Assembly: GCF_018260555.1 (NCBI RefSeq)
Contig: NZ_JAGLBB010000005.1
Span: 14,812 to 78,811, forward strand
Reading direction: 5' to 3'
Source of the DNA: Deinococcus sp.
Lineage (GTDB): Bacteria > Deinococcota > Deinococci > Deinococcales > Deinococcaceae
DNA length: 64,000 bases
Shown: piece by piece, positions 8,968-17,567 of the stretch
How positions within the stretch are numbered: position 1 is the first letter of the stretch
How the letters are laid out: every line of letters begins with the position of its first letter
The notes under the pieces: generated by a model
Database searches by the model: none
Seen by the model: only the letters and a program-made list of their open reading frames with translations
What the model was told of the DNA's origin: nothing
Made by a program: the position numbers and the translations under genes

Positions 8968-9360
8968 ATGTTTCCAATCCGTCAGACCGTCACCCTCACG
9001 GGCGGCAGCGTCACCCTGCACGCCTGGGGTGCTGAGGTGGCCGACGCGCACCTGTTCGACCTGCTCACGTTCACCAGCACGTTCGCCCTGGTCCGCGAGA
9101 ACTGGGAGGAGATTGACCGTCAGGATGTCCAGCCCGAGGCGTGGGGGACGTTCTGGCGGCTCGCGCACGCCAGCCTGCGCGGGCAGGAGCTGCCCCGCCC
9201 CGTCACCTGGGCGGACCGGCTGACCCTGCTCACGGCCATGTGGGACCTGAACGACCCCCCGGAGCTGGAATCAAAACTGGACGCCCTGAGCCGACGCGCG
9301 AGCAGTCGCCTGGCGCAGTTGACTCAGGGCCACCCGACGACACCCTCGACGAGTACGTGA
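8968..9360 (+). CDS. Tail assembly chaperone, gpG-like
   Basis: 130 residues from an ATG preceded by AGGAGAATC. It starts MFPIRQTVTLTGGSVTLHAW and continues with a helical body, as in lambda gpG-type chaperones that coat the tape measure protein during tail assembly. It lies between tail tube and tape measure. The codons GAC CCC CCG at 9253-9261 contain a C-CCC-CCG heptamer in the correct phase for -1 slippage; the -1 frame is then open to 9725 and would give a 252-residue gpG-T fusion, as in most siphophages. Confidence 0.75.
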   Translation: MFPIRQTVTLTGGSVTLHAWGAEVADAHLFDLLTFTSTFALVRENWEEIDRQDVQPEAWGTFWRLAHASLRGQELPRPVTWADRLTLLTAMWDLNDPPELESKLDALSRRASSRLAQLTQGHPTTPSTST

Positions 9361-9725
9361 TCCGGGTCTTCGGCGTCGCCGCGTACCCGCACGTGATGCA
9401 GATGCCGCCGCGCCTCATCAGCCGGGCCGCCGAGATCCACGCCGAACGGGAGGCAGAGGCACGCCTCAACGCGCTGGACGACGCCAGCACCGCCGCCGGG
9501 CTCAAACTGGGCCAGCGGTACGTGGACCCGAAAAACCCGTCCGGGCAGGCAAAAAAAGGCGATCCCTACTACAGCCTCGACCCGTTCAACGCGCACCTCC
9601 GCACCATCGAGAAACGCGCCCGGCCCTGGCTGTACACGCCCGCCGCCATCCGCACCCGCCGTGAGCTGGAGGAGGAGCGGCGCTGGCAGCAGGTGGAGAA
9701 AACCCTGGGAGGCATGCAGGCATGA
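9357..9725 (+). CDS. gpT-like tail assembly chaperone extension (frameshift or coupled start)
   Basis: This reading frame is -1 relative to gpG. It could be made as the C-terminal part of a gpG-T fusion by slippage at 9255-9261, or as a separate 122-residue protein from the GTG at 9357 that overlaps the gpG stop (GTGA). The sequence is helical and charged, with a C-terminal ELEEERRWQQVEKTLGG coil. gpT regions bind the tail tube protein and recruit it to the tape measure. Position and phase support this; sequence identity to known gpT is not claimed. Confidence 0.6.
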   Translation: MIRVFGVAAYPHVMQMPPRLISRAAEIHAEREAEARLNALDDASTAAGLKLGQRYVDPKNPSGQAKKGDPYYSLDPFNAHLRTIEKRARPWLYTPAAIRTRRELEEERRWQQVEKTLGGMQA

Positions 9726-10183
9726 TCAACCTCGACGACCGCGCCCTGACCGCCGCCCTGGCCCGCATCGAGCAGACCACCAATGACCTGCCCGCCATCG
9801 CCGAGCAGACCCGCGCCGAGACGCTCGGGCACCTGATCATCGGAGCCAACGCGAACATCTACGCCACGCAACCTGGTGCGTACCGCCGCACGGGTGAGTA
9901 CCTGCGAGGCCTGAACGCCACGGCCCGCACGACCGCCCTGCGCGCCACCGTGATCGCCAGCAACGATGCCGACCATGCCCGCGACGTGGAAACGGGCGAG
10001 ACAGGCAACCTCCTGCAGCTCCAGGCCCAGGCTGCCGCGCGCAGTAACCCCAGAGCCGCGTTCACCCTTGGGCGCAGCGGCATCAACTGGGCGCGGCCCG
10101 GTCCGGTGATCACCGGCGCGCAGGCCTTTGCTGCCTACCGCTTGCGGGAGCTATTCGTGCTGAAGGTTCGAGCCGTCCGCTAG
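9722..10183 (+). CDS. HK97 gp10-like or minor tail protein, 153 aa
   Basis: It starts in an ATGA overlap. Helical N-terminus followed by ATQPGAYRRTGEYLRGLNA and a later small beta region, a layout seen in HK97 gp10-type tail-completion proteins, which often have a segment like YRRTGNLRRS. In most siphophages that gene lies upstream of the tail tube, so finding it after the chaperones is atypical. Alternatively it is an unrelated tail protein. It converges on the minus-strand gene downstream with a 4-base overlap of stop codons. Confidence 0.55.
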   Translation: MINLDDRALTAALARIEQTTNDLPAIAEQTRAETLGHLIIGANANIYATQPGAYRRTGEYLRGLNATARTTALRATVIASNDADHARDVETGETGNLLQLQAQAAARSNPRAAFTLGRSGINWARPGPVITGAQAFAAYRLRELFVLKVRAVR

Positions 10184-10803
10184 TTCAGCAGCAGCGTCCG
10201 GACCCGCGCGTCATTCATGTCCGCCCCGGACACCTCGCACGTGAACGCACTCCGGATTTGTGCCCCGAACGAATTCTGCGCGTCCACGTACGACGCCCAC
10301 GTCCACTGCGACCCGTTCCATGCGGGCTGGGTGGGTTCCTCGAACCGCGCGCTGCTCGGGGACTTCAATTTCTTCCGCACGCTCGTCAGGCAATACTCCC
10401 GCACCGTGTAGGGGCTCTGCCCGGAGAGCGACAGCGCCTGCGCGGCCCGCTGCGCCTCCCGGTCTGCCGCTGAGATTTTCGGCCCGGCGTCCAGGTTCGC
10501 CCGGATGATCACGAACGCCACGGGCAGCATGACGATCCCGAACACGATCAACGCGATCCGGTTCCGGCGGTCCTCTCGCGCCAGTGCTTCCGGGCTCAGG
10601 GCCGCGCGGCGCAGCACCTCCGGGTTCGGCGGGGCGGGCGTCCGGACCTTCGGTTGTGGCGTTTTCGCTGCCACTCGCGCCGCTGCCTCCGCCTCGGCCC
10701 TGGCCTGCACCCGGAATGCCTCCTCAGCCCGGATGCGCTCCTGATCCTCAGCCGACAGCACTGGTGCCCGCTGCGAGTCCCGCCCGTACCCATCGCCACT
10801 CAT
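10180..10803 (-). CDS. Single-pass membrane protein, cargo gene inside tail operon
   Basis: 207 residues from the ATG at 10803; longer in-frame versions run into Arg-rich sequence that looks non-coding. A charged Ala/Glu-rich N-terminus is followed by one transmembrane helix (RIALIVFGIVMLPVAFVII) and a C-terminal domain of about 75 residues containing LKSPSSARF, SYVDAQNSFGA and RSAFTCEV. I recall that SPSSAKF and YVDAQNSFGA motifs recur in many small phage and bacterial proteins with unknown function. It is the only gene on the opposite strand within the tail module, so it is probably a moron expressed from the prophage; superinfection exclusion is a guess from its membrane location. Confidence 0.75.
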   Translation of the reverse strand: MSGDGYGRDSQRAPVLSAEDQERIRAEEAFRVQARAEAEAAARVAAKTPQPKVRTPAPPNPEVLRRAALSPEALAREDRRNRIALIVFGIVMLPVAFVIIRANLDAGPKISAADREAQRAAQALSLSGQSPYTVREYCLTSVRKKLKSPSSARFEEPTQPAWNGSQWTWASYVDAQNSFGAQIRSAFTCEVSGADMNDARVRTLLLN

Positions 10804-10844
10804 CCCCCCACCGTACCCGACCCGCGCCCCCAGGAGGCACCAAC

Positions 10845-13800
10845 ATGACCGGACCCGCCCTGCCCCCCCTGACCGGGAGTGCCAGCCTCGACGTGACCGC
10901 ATTCCGTAAGGGCGCGCGTGACGCGCTGAACGCACTGCGCGAGGTCGTGGACTACGCCAAAAAACAGGGCACGCTGACCCTCACCGCGAAACTCAGTGGC
11001 GCCAGTACGGCCGCCATCCGGAAAACCATCACGGACGCCATGGGCACCGACACCCTCACCGTGAAACTGACGTTCAATCCTGCGAGCGTCGCCACCGCCG
11101 TCCGTGACCTGCGGACTGCTCTAAGTGCCGTGGTCGGCATCAACGTCAGCGCCCTGACCGCCTTGCAGGCGCAGATCAACACGCAGATCACGCAACTCAC
11201 GGCCCTGATCGCCCAGCTGCGCGCGGCCGGTGGGGGCAGCGGCGGGAGCGGGAGCCGGGGCAGCTCGTTCAGCGCTGGGACGCAGGCGTTGCTCACGGAC
11301 CTGGAGCGCCTGAACAACGAGTACAAACGCGGGGACGTGAACGCCACCGCCTACGCCGCGCGCCTCACGGGCATCCAGGCCAGCCTGCGCACCGCCGCCG
11401 CCGCTGCCACGGCCGGAAGCGCCGAATTCAGGGCTCTCGACACCGCCCTGACCCGCACCGTGCAGGGCCTCCGGAACGTCAACTCTGACGGGATCACCAA
11501 ACTCCGCACCGAGCTGGCCGGAGCCCGCGCGCAGTTCGACGCCGCCGCTGCCGCTGCCACCACCCTCGCCCAGCGCCGCGCCGCCGTCGCCGCCTACGAG
11601 GCGGACCTGAACCGCATCCGCGTCAGCCTGACCGGCATGGCGGCCGCCGGGAACCTCACTGCCGAGCAGCTCGGGACCGTCAACCGCCTGCTGGCCCAGA
11701 CTGCGCGCGAGGGCAACACCCTGCGGGGCGGCATCAACATCGCCGGGCTGAGCGGCAACATCAGCAACGCCCTCCAGCAACTCGCCGGGTTCGTGCCGGG
11801 ACTCTCCCAGGTCACGGGCCTGTTCGGCGCGCTGCCCGCCCCGATCCTCGCTACGGTCGCCGCGCTGGGCGCGTTCACGGTCGCCATGGGCGCCTCGTTC
11901 CGCACGGCCGCGCAGTTCCAGCAGGGCATGGCGGACATCAAGGCCCTGACGCAGCCAACCGCGCAGGGCCTGCTGGACCTCCGGGAGGCCGCGCTGAACA
12001 TCGGGGAACCGCTGGGCGTGGGCGCCGTCGCCGCGAGCAGAGGCATCCTCGAGCTGAACCGCGCGGGCCTGAGTGCGCAGGACGTGATCGGAGGCGGACT
12101 GGTCGGCGCGCTGAACCTCGCTGGAGCTGCCGGGATCGAGGTCGCCACCGCCGCGAAACTCGGCGCGGCCGCCATGACCGCGTTCAAGCTCAGCAGCGCG
12201 GACCTGCCGAGGATTGCTGATAACTTCGCGAACTTCAGCAACTCCACGTTCCTGGGCGCTGAGGATCTCAGCCAGGCCATCGCCTCGGTGGGTCCCGTCG
12301 CGGTCGGCGCGGGCCTGAGCATCGAGCAGTTTGGCGGCATCATGGCCACCGCCGCGCAGGGCGGTTTCAAGAACATGAGCGACGCGGGCACCAGCCTCAA
12401 GACCATGCTGCTGTCCCTCCAGTCACCCACTGAGACCGGCGCCGCCGCGCTCGAACGGATCGGCGTGAACGCCTACGACGCGGAAGGCAACTTCCGTCCG
12501 TTCCTGAGTACCGTGGACGACCTGCGCGCCGCGCTGAAGGGCATGAGCGAACAGGGCCGCAACAAGGTCCTCAAGGACGTGTTCGGGCAGGACGCCATCC
12601 GCATCGCCACCATCCTCGTCGGCCAGAACACCGACGCGATCAACAAGAACATCGCCACGCAGGGCAAACTCGGAGAGGCGGCCCGCGTGGCGAAAGAGCG
12701 CCTGGACACCTACCAGGGCAAGGTCGCGCGCCTCATCGCCGTGTTCGAACGCCTGAAAATCACCCTGGGCGAGAAGCTCCTGCCCGCCGCGACCGGCCTG
12801 ATCAAGGGCCTATCAGGCGGCGTGGGCATGCTGGAACGGTTCGCCAACGGTTCGGAGAACATGCTCGGGTACGTCCTGCCGCTCGTGACCGCGTTCATCG
12901 CGCTCCGGGGGGCCGTGATTGCCGCTGCCGCTCCGGCCATCTGGGCGAGCCTCATGGCGGCCGTCACGACGTTCTTCACCACCGTCAGCACCTGGGTAGC
13001 CAGGAACCCGTTCGGGCTGATCGCCACCGCCGTGGCCGCGCTGGCCGTCATGGTGAACGAGATCATGGGTGACACGGCCGCCATCTACGATCAGGTGGAC
13101 AAGGCCAATCAGGACTCGTTCGACAGCACCATGAAGCGGGTCAAGGCCCTGACCGACGAGGGCACCGAACTGTCCCGCACTCAGGCGAAGATGCTCCTCG
13201 CGCAGCAGAGCCTCCAGGCAGCCGAGCAGGGCACCGTGACCGGCGTGACGCTCTTCGGGGAACGCACGTACAGCGTGGATCCGCAGGAGGTGGAGGCCGC
13301 CCGCAAACGCCTGGAGGGCTTGCGTCTGGAGCTGGCCGCCCTGCGCAGCGAGGCGGGTCGCCGGGGCACCCTGACGACCACGCAGGTGACGAACGTGGAC
13401 CCGGCGAAGGTCAAGGAACAGAGCGCCGCCGTGCGCGAGCTGCGTAAAACCCTGGACGACCGCGCGTTCCAGCTCAAGATCGGCGGGCTGGACGGCGTGG
13501 AGAAGGAAGTCGCGCAGGTTGGCAAGGCGTTCGATGAGCTACGCAAGAAGCTGAAAACCTCGTTCGGCGGCAACCTCAACAGCAACGAGCTGAAAGGCGC
13601 GCTGGCCGAGCTGGCCGAGGCTCAGGCGAAAGAGGAGCGGGCCGTCCGGGCGAAATACGCCAAGGAACAGGCCGACGAGCGCCGCAAGGAGTACCAGCAG
13701 GCCGCCGCTCAGGCCCGGCAGGGGGCGTTCGACGTGCAACGCGCCGAGATCCAGGCGATGCAGGAGGGCCGCGCCAAAACGCAGGCGGAACGCGACCTGC

Positions 13801-16800
13801 AGCTCGCCGAGCTGCGCGACGGCGTCGCCCGGCAGGTGGCCGAGTACGCGAAGTACCCGGACCTGAAAGCCCAGGTGGAAAGTGGCGGCCGGCGCCAGGA
13901 GGTCGCGCTGCGCCGCCAGTGGCAGCAGGAGGACCTCGCCACGGCCCGCAGCAACGCTGAGGCGGTCGCCGCTGCCGAGGGGGAGGCCCGCGCCGCCATC
14001 ATCGCCGCGATGCCCGAGGGGGCCGCGCGCCGGCAGGCGGAACGGGAAGCCGAGCTGGCCGGGGTCCGGAAGGGCGTCGCGGACCGCCTCGCCGCCCTGG
14101 CCGGTTACCCGGCCGCGCAGGCCCGCATCGAGCAGGCCGGGCAGCAGCAACTCGCCGCCCTCCGGCAGGGCTGGGCGCGGCAGGATGAGGCGGACGCCCG
14201 CGAGCGGGCCAAACGCATCGTCGCCGCATTCCAGGCGGCCCAGGATGCTCAGCTCGCCGCGCAGGGGGCCGCGAGGGACGCCCAGGCGGCCCAGCTGGAC
14301 CTGGGCGTGGCGCGCCGGGTCGCTCAGGCCGGGCGGAACGCTCAGGAAGTTGCCCGCATCGAACTGCAGGCCGTCCGGGACCGCGCCGCCCTGGCCGAGC
14401 GGGCCACCCGCGCGGAAGCCCAGGCTCAGCGGGAAACCCTGGCCCGCACCACGAATGAACGCCTGACCGCCGAGGGAGTCACCGCCGCCGAACAGGCCCA
14501 GATCCGCCGCGAGTATTACGCCCGCGTCGCGGAACTGGACAGCACATTCACGGCCGACCAGATCGGGCGCACGCAGGACCGCGAGCAGGCTGAACGTGAC
14601 GGCCTGGAACGCATCCGGGCCGCGCAGGTGGCCGCCGCGCAGCAGCCCGTCACGGCCGCCCAGGCAGACCTGAAAGGCCTGGAGAATCAGAAGGCACTGG
14701 CGACCACGGCCGCCGAGCGTCTCGGCATCGAACAGCGGATCGTGGCCGCACAGGACCGCCTCCGGGCCGCGTACCAGGGCATCCTCGACCGCACCGCCCA
14801 GCTGCGGCTCACGGACGAGGAACGCCGCACCCTGGCGGACGGGGTCACGGAGGCCACGCAGGGGCAGGCACAGGCGACACGGGAGGTGGTAACAGTGCAA
14901 CAGGAACTCGTCGATCAGTCCCGCGCGCTGCTGGAATCCCGCCTCGCCCTCGTGGATGCGGAGGGGGAACTGGCACTCCGCATGGCCCGCACCGACGCCC
15001 AGGCTGCCGCTGCCCAGCAACGCCTGCTCAGCAACGCTCAGGGCCGCCTGACCGGACTCGACACCCAGATCAGCGGGGAGACCGACGAAACCAAACGGAA
15101 CGCACTCCTACAGCAGCGCCTGACCCTCACCGGGCAGATCGCTGACCTGCAGGACCGCATCACGGCCGCCCCACTGGACGGGGAACGCCGCCGCGTGACG
15201 CTGTACCAGGCGCAGGCGGAACTGCTGCTCCAGGCGGCTGGCCTCTCCGATGACCGGGTGGCCGGTGCACAGCTGGCCGTGAGGACCGCGCAGCAGGAAG
15301 TGGCACTCGCGCAGCGGGCCCTGGATCTCGCCCGGACCGAGGCGGGGCAGGACGAGGCCCGCACCACCCTCACGCAGAAACAGACGGCTCTGCTCGCCGC
15401 TCAGGCCCAGGCCGTCCAGGCCCGCAACGAATGGGACGCCCAGGCGCTCGACGTGGCAGAGGCGAGATTGCGGGCAGAGGCGCGCATCACCGGCATGTCC
15501 GAGGATGCCGTGGCCGCCGCACAACTGGACCTGGATCTCACCCGCCAGCGCCTCGCGGCCACCCGGCAGGCGCAGGCCGCCCCGGACCAGACCGGCACCC
15601 GCCGCGCCGAACTGGCGAAACAGGAGCTGGAGCTGACCGCCCAGCAGGCCGAACAGGAACGCAAACTCACGGCCGTCCAGCGGGACCGGCGCACCCTGGC
15701 TGACAGCCTCACTGTCAGCCAGGGAGCCCTGACCCGCGCCCTGACTGGAGGAACAGCGGAGGCGCAGAAGACCGCGCAGATCCAGGCGGACCTGCTCACC
15801 ACCCGCCGCGCCCTGACCACCGCCGAGCGTGAGTACAACAGCGCGGCCAGCAGCGGCGACCCCACCCGCCAGAAGGCCGCGACCGACGCACTCACGCAGG
15901 CGATCACCGCCCAGCGCGGCGCCGTGCGGGCCCTGGCCGACGGGTACGCCGGGATGCTGACCAACATGGACAACGTGCGGGAGGCCGCCGCGCGCCTGAA
16001 CACCGCCGCCTACGGAGAGCAGGGGCGCGCGCTGAGTGCGGCCACCACGCAGCGGGAGCTGGCGAGACTCCAGGCCATCGAGACCCGCCGAAACGCCGCA
16101 CGCGAGCAGCTGGCCGAGGCGCTCGGGGGCAGCGACGCCGACCTGATCGCCAGGGCCGCCAACGAGTTCGCTACGCAGGAGGAACGCTACCGCAAGCAGG
16201 CCGACGCGCTGGACAAGGCCGGAGCCAAATTCACCCGGACGGGGCAAAAGGAAGCGCAGGGCCTCGCGGATCAGGTGGACGCCCTCGGCATCCAGTACGA
16301 CCGTGAGAGCGTGATCGTGCAGGAACGCATCCGGGCAGCGAACAAAGAAGCGGAAGCAGCGCGGCTGTTCAGTGACGCTGTGGACCGCTTCAGCAAATCT
16401 GCGGTCGCGCGCGCCCCCGCACCCGTAACCTATTCGTACCAGGGGAAATCGTTCGAGAGCATGGCGGCGGTCAACTCATACGCGGACCAGGAACGCCGCG
16501 AGCAGAACCGTCAGACTCTCGCGCAGGCGGCAGCGGCCCTGAAATCCGCGCAGGTCAGCGCATCGTCCGCTCGCGTGTACAACGCGAGTGGGGAGTTGAT
16601 CTATGACGCAGCGCAGGTATTCGACGCGGGCGGACAGGCATTGATCAAAACTCTAAAAACAACCCTGCCGGAAGCGGCGCGCTCCGCGTCACCCGCGCCC
16701 GCCACCGTTCCCGCCCCGAACCACACCACCAACTGGGACGTGGAGGTCACGGTAAACGGCGCAGGCCTGAACCCTGACCAGGTGGCAGACCGAGTCATCG

Positions 16801-16844
16801 GGAAACTGGAGGACCGCGCCCGCCGGTCCGGGAGGAACTGCTGA
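10845..16844 (+). CDS. Tail tape measure protein
   Basis: 1999 residues from an ATG behind AGGAGGCACCAAC. Residues about 345-640 form the TP901-type tape measure core, with MADIKALTQPTAQGLLDL, LRAGLSAQ-like segments and the conserved ...GVNAYDAEGNFRPFLSTVDD. Hydrophobic helices lie at about 672-742. From about 850 onward it is a very long Ala/Gln/Arg/Glu coiled coil with repeated LARxxAQxxAExx patterns. Tape measure proteins set tail length at about 0.15 nm per residue, so the tail could be near 300 nm if the whole protein spans it. It defines this module as long-tailed and non-contractile, since no sheath gene is seen. Confidence 0.95.
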   Translation: MTGPALPPLTGSASLDVTAFRKGARDALNALREVVDYAKKQGTLTLTAKLSGASTAAIRKTITDAMGTDTLTVKLTFNPASVATAVRDLRTALSAVVGINVSALTALQAQINTQITQLTALIAQLRAAGGGSGGSGSRGSSFSAGTQALLTDLERLNNEYKRGDVNATAYAARLTGIQASLRTAAAAATAGSAEFRALDTALTRTVQGLRNVNSDGITKLRTELAGARAQFDAAAAAATTLAQRRAAVAAYEADLNRIRVSLTGMAAAGNLTAEQLGTVNRLLAQTAREGNTLRGGINIAGLSGNISNALQQLAGFVPGLSQVTGLFGALPAPILATVAALGAFTVAMGASFRTAAQFQQGMADIKALTQPTAQGLLDLREAALNIGEPLGVGAVAASRGILELNRAGLSAQDVIGGGLVGALNLAGAAGIEVATAAKLGAAAMTAFKLSSADLPRIADNFANFSNSTFLGAEDLSQAIASVGPVAVGAGLSIEQFGGIMATAAQGGFKNMSDAGTSLKTMLLSLQSPTETGAAALERIGVNAYDAEGNFRPFLSTVDDLRAALKGMSEQGRNKVLKDVFGQDAIRIATILVGQNTDAINKNIATQGKLGEAARVAKERLDTYQGKVARLIAVFERLKITLGEKLLPAATGLIKGLSGGVGMLERFANGSENMLGYVLPLVTAFIALRGAVIAAAAPAIWASLMAAVTTFFTTVSTWVARNPFGLIATAVAALAVMVNEIMGDTAAIYDQVDKANQDSFDSTMKRVKALTDEGTELSRTQAKMLLAQQSLQAAEQGTVTGVTLFGERTYSVDPQEVEAARKRLEGLRLELAALRSEAGRRGTLTTTQVTNVDPAKVKEQSAAVRELRKTLDDRAFQLKIGGLDGVEKEVAQVGKAFDELRKKLKTSFGGNLNSNELKGALAELAEAQAKEERAVRAKYAKEQADERRKEYQQAAAQARQGAFDVQRAEIQAMQEGRAKTQAERDLQLAELRDGVARQVAEYAKYPDLKAQVESGGRRQEVALRRQWQQEDLATARSNAEAVAAAEGEARAAIIAAMPEGAARRQAEREAELAGVRKGVADRLAALAGYPAAQARIEQAGQQQLAALRQGWARQDEADARERAKRIVAAFQAAQDAQLAAQGAARDAQAAQLDLGVARRVAQAGRNAQEVARIELQAVRDRAALAERATRAEAQAQRETLARTTNERLTAEGVTAAEQAQIRREYYARVAELDSTFTADQIGRTQDREQAERDGLERIRAAQVAAAQQPVTAAQADLKGLENQKALATTAAERLGIEQRIVAAQDRLRAAYQGILDRTAQLRLTDEERRTLADGVTEATQGQAQATREVVTVQQELVDQSRALLESRLALVDAEGELALRMARTDAQAAAAQQRLLSNAQGRLTGLDTQISGETDETKRNALLQQRLTLTGQIADLQDRITAAPLDGERRRVTLYQAQAELLLQAAGLSDDRVAGAQLAVRTAQQEVALAQRALDLARTEAGQDEARTTLTQKQTALLAAQAQAVQARNEWDAQALDVAEARLRAEARITGMSEDAVAAAQLDLDLTRQRLAATRQAQAAPDQTGTRRAELAKQELELTAQQAEQERKLTAVQRDRRTLADSLTVSQGALTRALTGGTAEAQKTAQIQADLLTTRRALTTAEREYNSAASSGDPTRQKAATDALTQAITAQRGAVRALADGYAGMLTNMDNVREAAARLNTAAYGEQGRALSAATTQRELARLQAIETRRNAAREQLAEALGGSDADLIARAANEFATQEERYRKQADALDKAGAKFTRTGQKEAQGLADQVDALGIQYDRESVIVQERIRAANKEAEAARLFSDAVDRFSKSAVARAPAPVTYSYQGKSFESMAAVNSYADQERREQNRQTLAQAAAALKSAQVSASSARVYNASGELIYDAAQVFDAGGQALIKTLKTTLPEAARSASPAPATVPAPNHTTNWDVEVTVNGAGLNPDQVADRVIGKLEDRARRSGRNC

Positions 16845-17221
16845 TGGCCCGATACACCCTGATCATCGCCGGGGTCACCATGAACCCCAGCGTGCCCCCG
16901 GACGCCGTGAGACGCGCCGGGGGGGGCCGGGCCGTCCGGGACCGCGTGAGTGTCACCGGGGTCAACCTGCGCTCCCTCGGGCCGGTCACGCCCACCCGCG
17001 TGGCCATCGTCAGCCCCGGCCCGGAGTGGGTGCTGACCGAGTCGCAGATCGCGCACCTGAGTACCCTGGAGCGCTCCGGCGCCCCGTTCAGCGTGACGCT
17101 GGGCGAGGGCTACGAGGTCAGCGGCACGTTCAACAGTTGCCGCCTCGACGGTGACGCCGTGTTCCGGCCCGCCCGCGCGCCCGGCTGGGCCAACTACTCA
17201 TTCACCCTGCACCTCGGCTAG
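16844..17221 (+). CDS. Small tail protein, 125 aa
   Basis: The ATG overlaps the tape measure stop (TGATG). The protein is beta-rich with a Gly/Arg-rich turn near residue 25 and ends in WANYSFTLHLG. Its size and place after the tape measure fit a small distal tail or tail tip component, but no family is recognised. Confidence 0.65.
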   Translation: MARYTLIIAGVTMNPSVPPDAVRRAGGGRAVRDRVSVTGVNLRSLGPVTPTRVAIVSPGPEWVLTESQIAHLSTLERSGAPFSVTLGEGYEVSGTFNSCRLDGDAVFRPARAPGWANYSFTLHLG

Positions 17222-17229
17222 GAGCCACG

Positions 17230-17556
17230 ATGAAACAACTCACCCTGCAGGGCCCGACCGGGGCCACCATCACCGCCTGGGATTTCGGGGAGGTCGCCAC
17301 CGGGCAGCAGTCCGCATCCCTGACCATCACCCTCCGCAATACCGGCGACGAACCTCTGACCAGCATCACCGCCAGCATCAGCCAGGGCAGCAGCGCCGAC
17401 GGGGAGCTGCGCGTCACGCTCGCCGGGATCGCCCTGACCGGCACGCCTGCCGCTCTCCCCAACCTCGTCCCCGGCGCCGGGCACGCTGGCACCGCCATGT
17501 TCATCGGCCCGAACATCCCCGTCGACTCGGGCACGCTGCGCTGGACCGCCAGCTGA
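17230..17556 (+). CDS. Small Ig-like tail protein, 108 aa
   Basis: An ATG preceded by a weak AGGAG. The sequence ITAWDFGEVATGQQSASLTI, TLRNTGDEPLTSI and a final beta strand resemble ASH- or Ig-like folds that cap strands around a 'DFGxVxxG' start. Ig-like domains are common in phage tail and decoration proteins. The domain call rests on pattern only. Confidence 0.6.
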   Translation: MKQLTLQGPTGATITAWDFGEVATGQQSASLTITLRNTGDEPLTSITASISQGSSADGELRVTLAGIALTGTPAALPNLVPGAGHAGTAMFIGPNIPVDSGTLRWTAS

Positions 17557-17567
17557 GGAGGTGACCC

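Noticed and set aside
13539..15020. Long open frame opposite the tape measure gene
   Set aside because: Shadow of the GC-rich, Ala/Gln-rich coding strand; residue make-up is not protein-like and there is no start signal.
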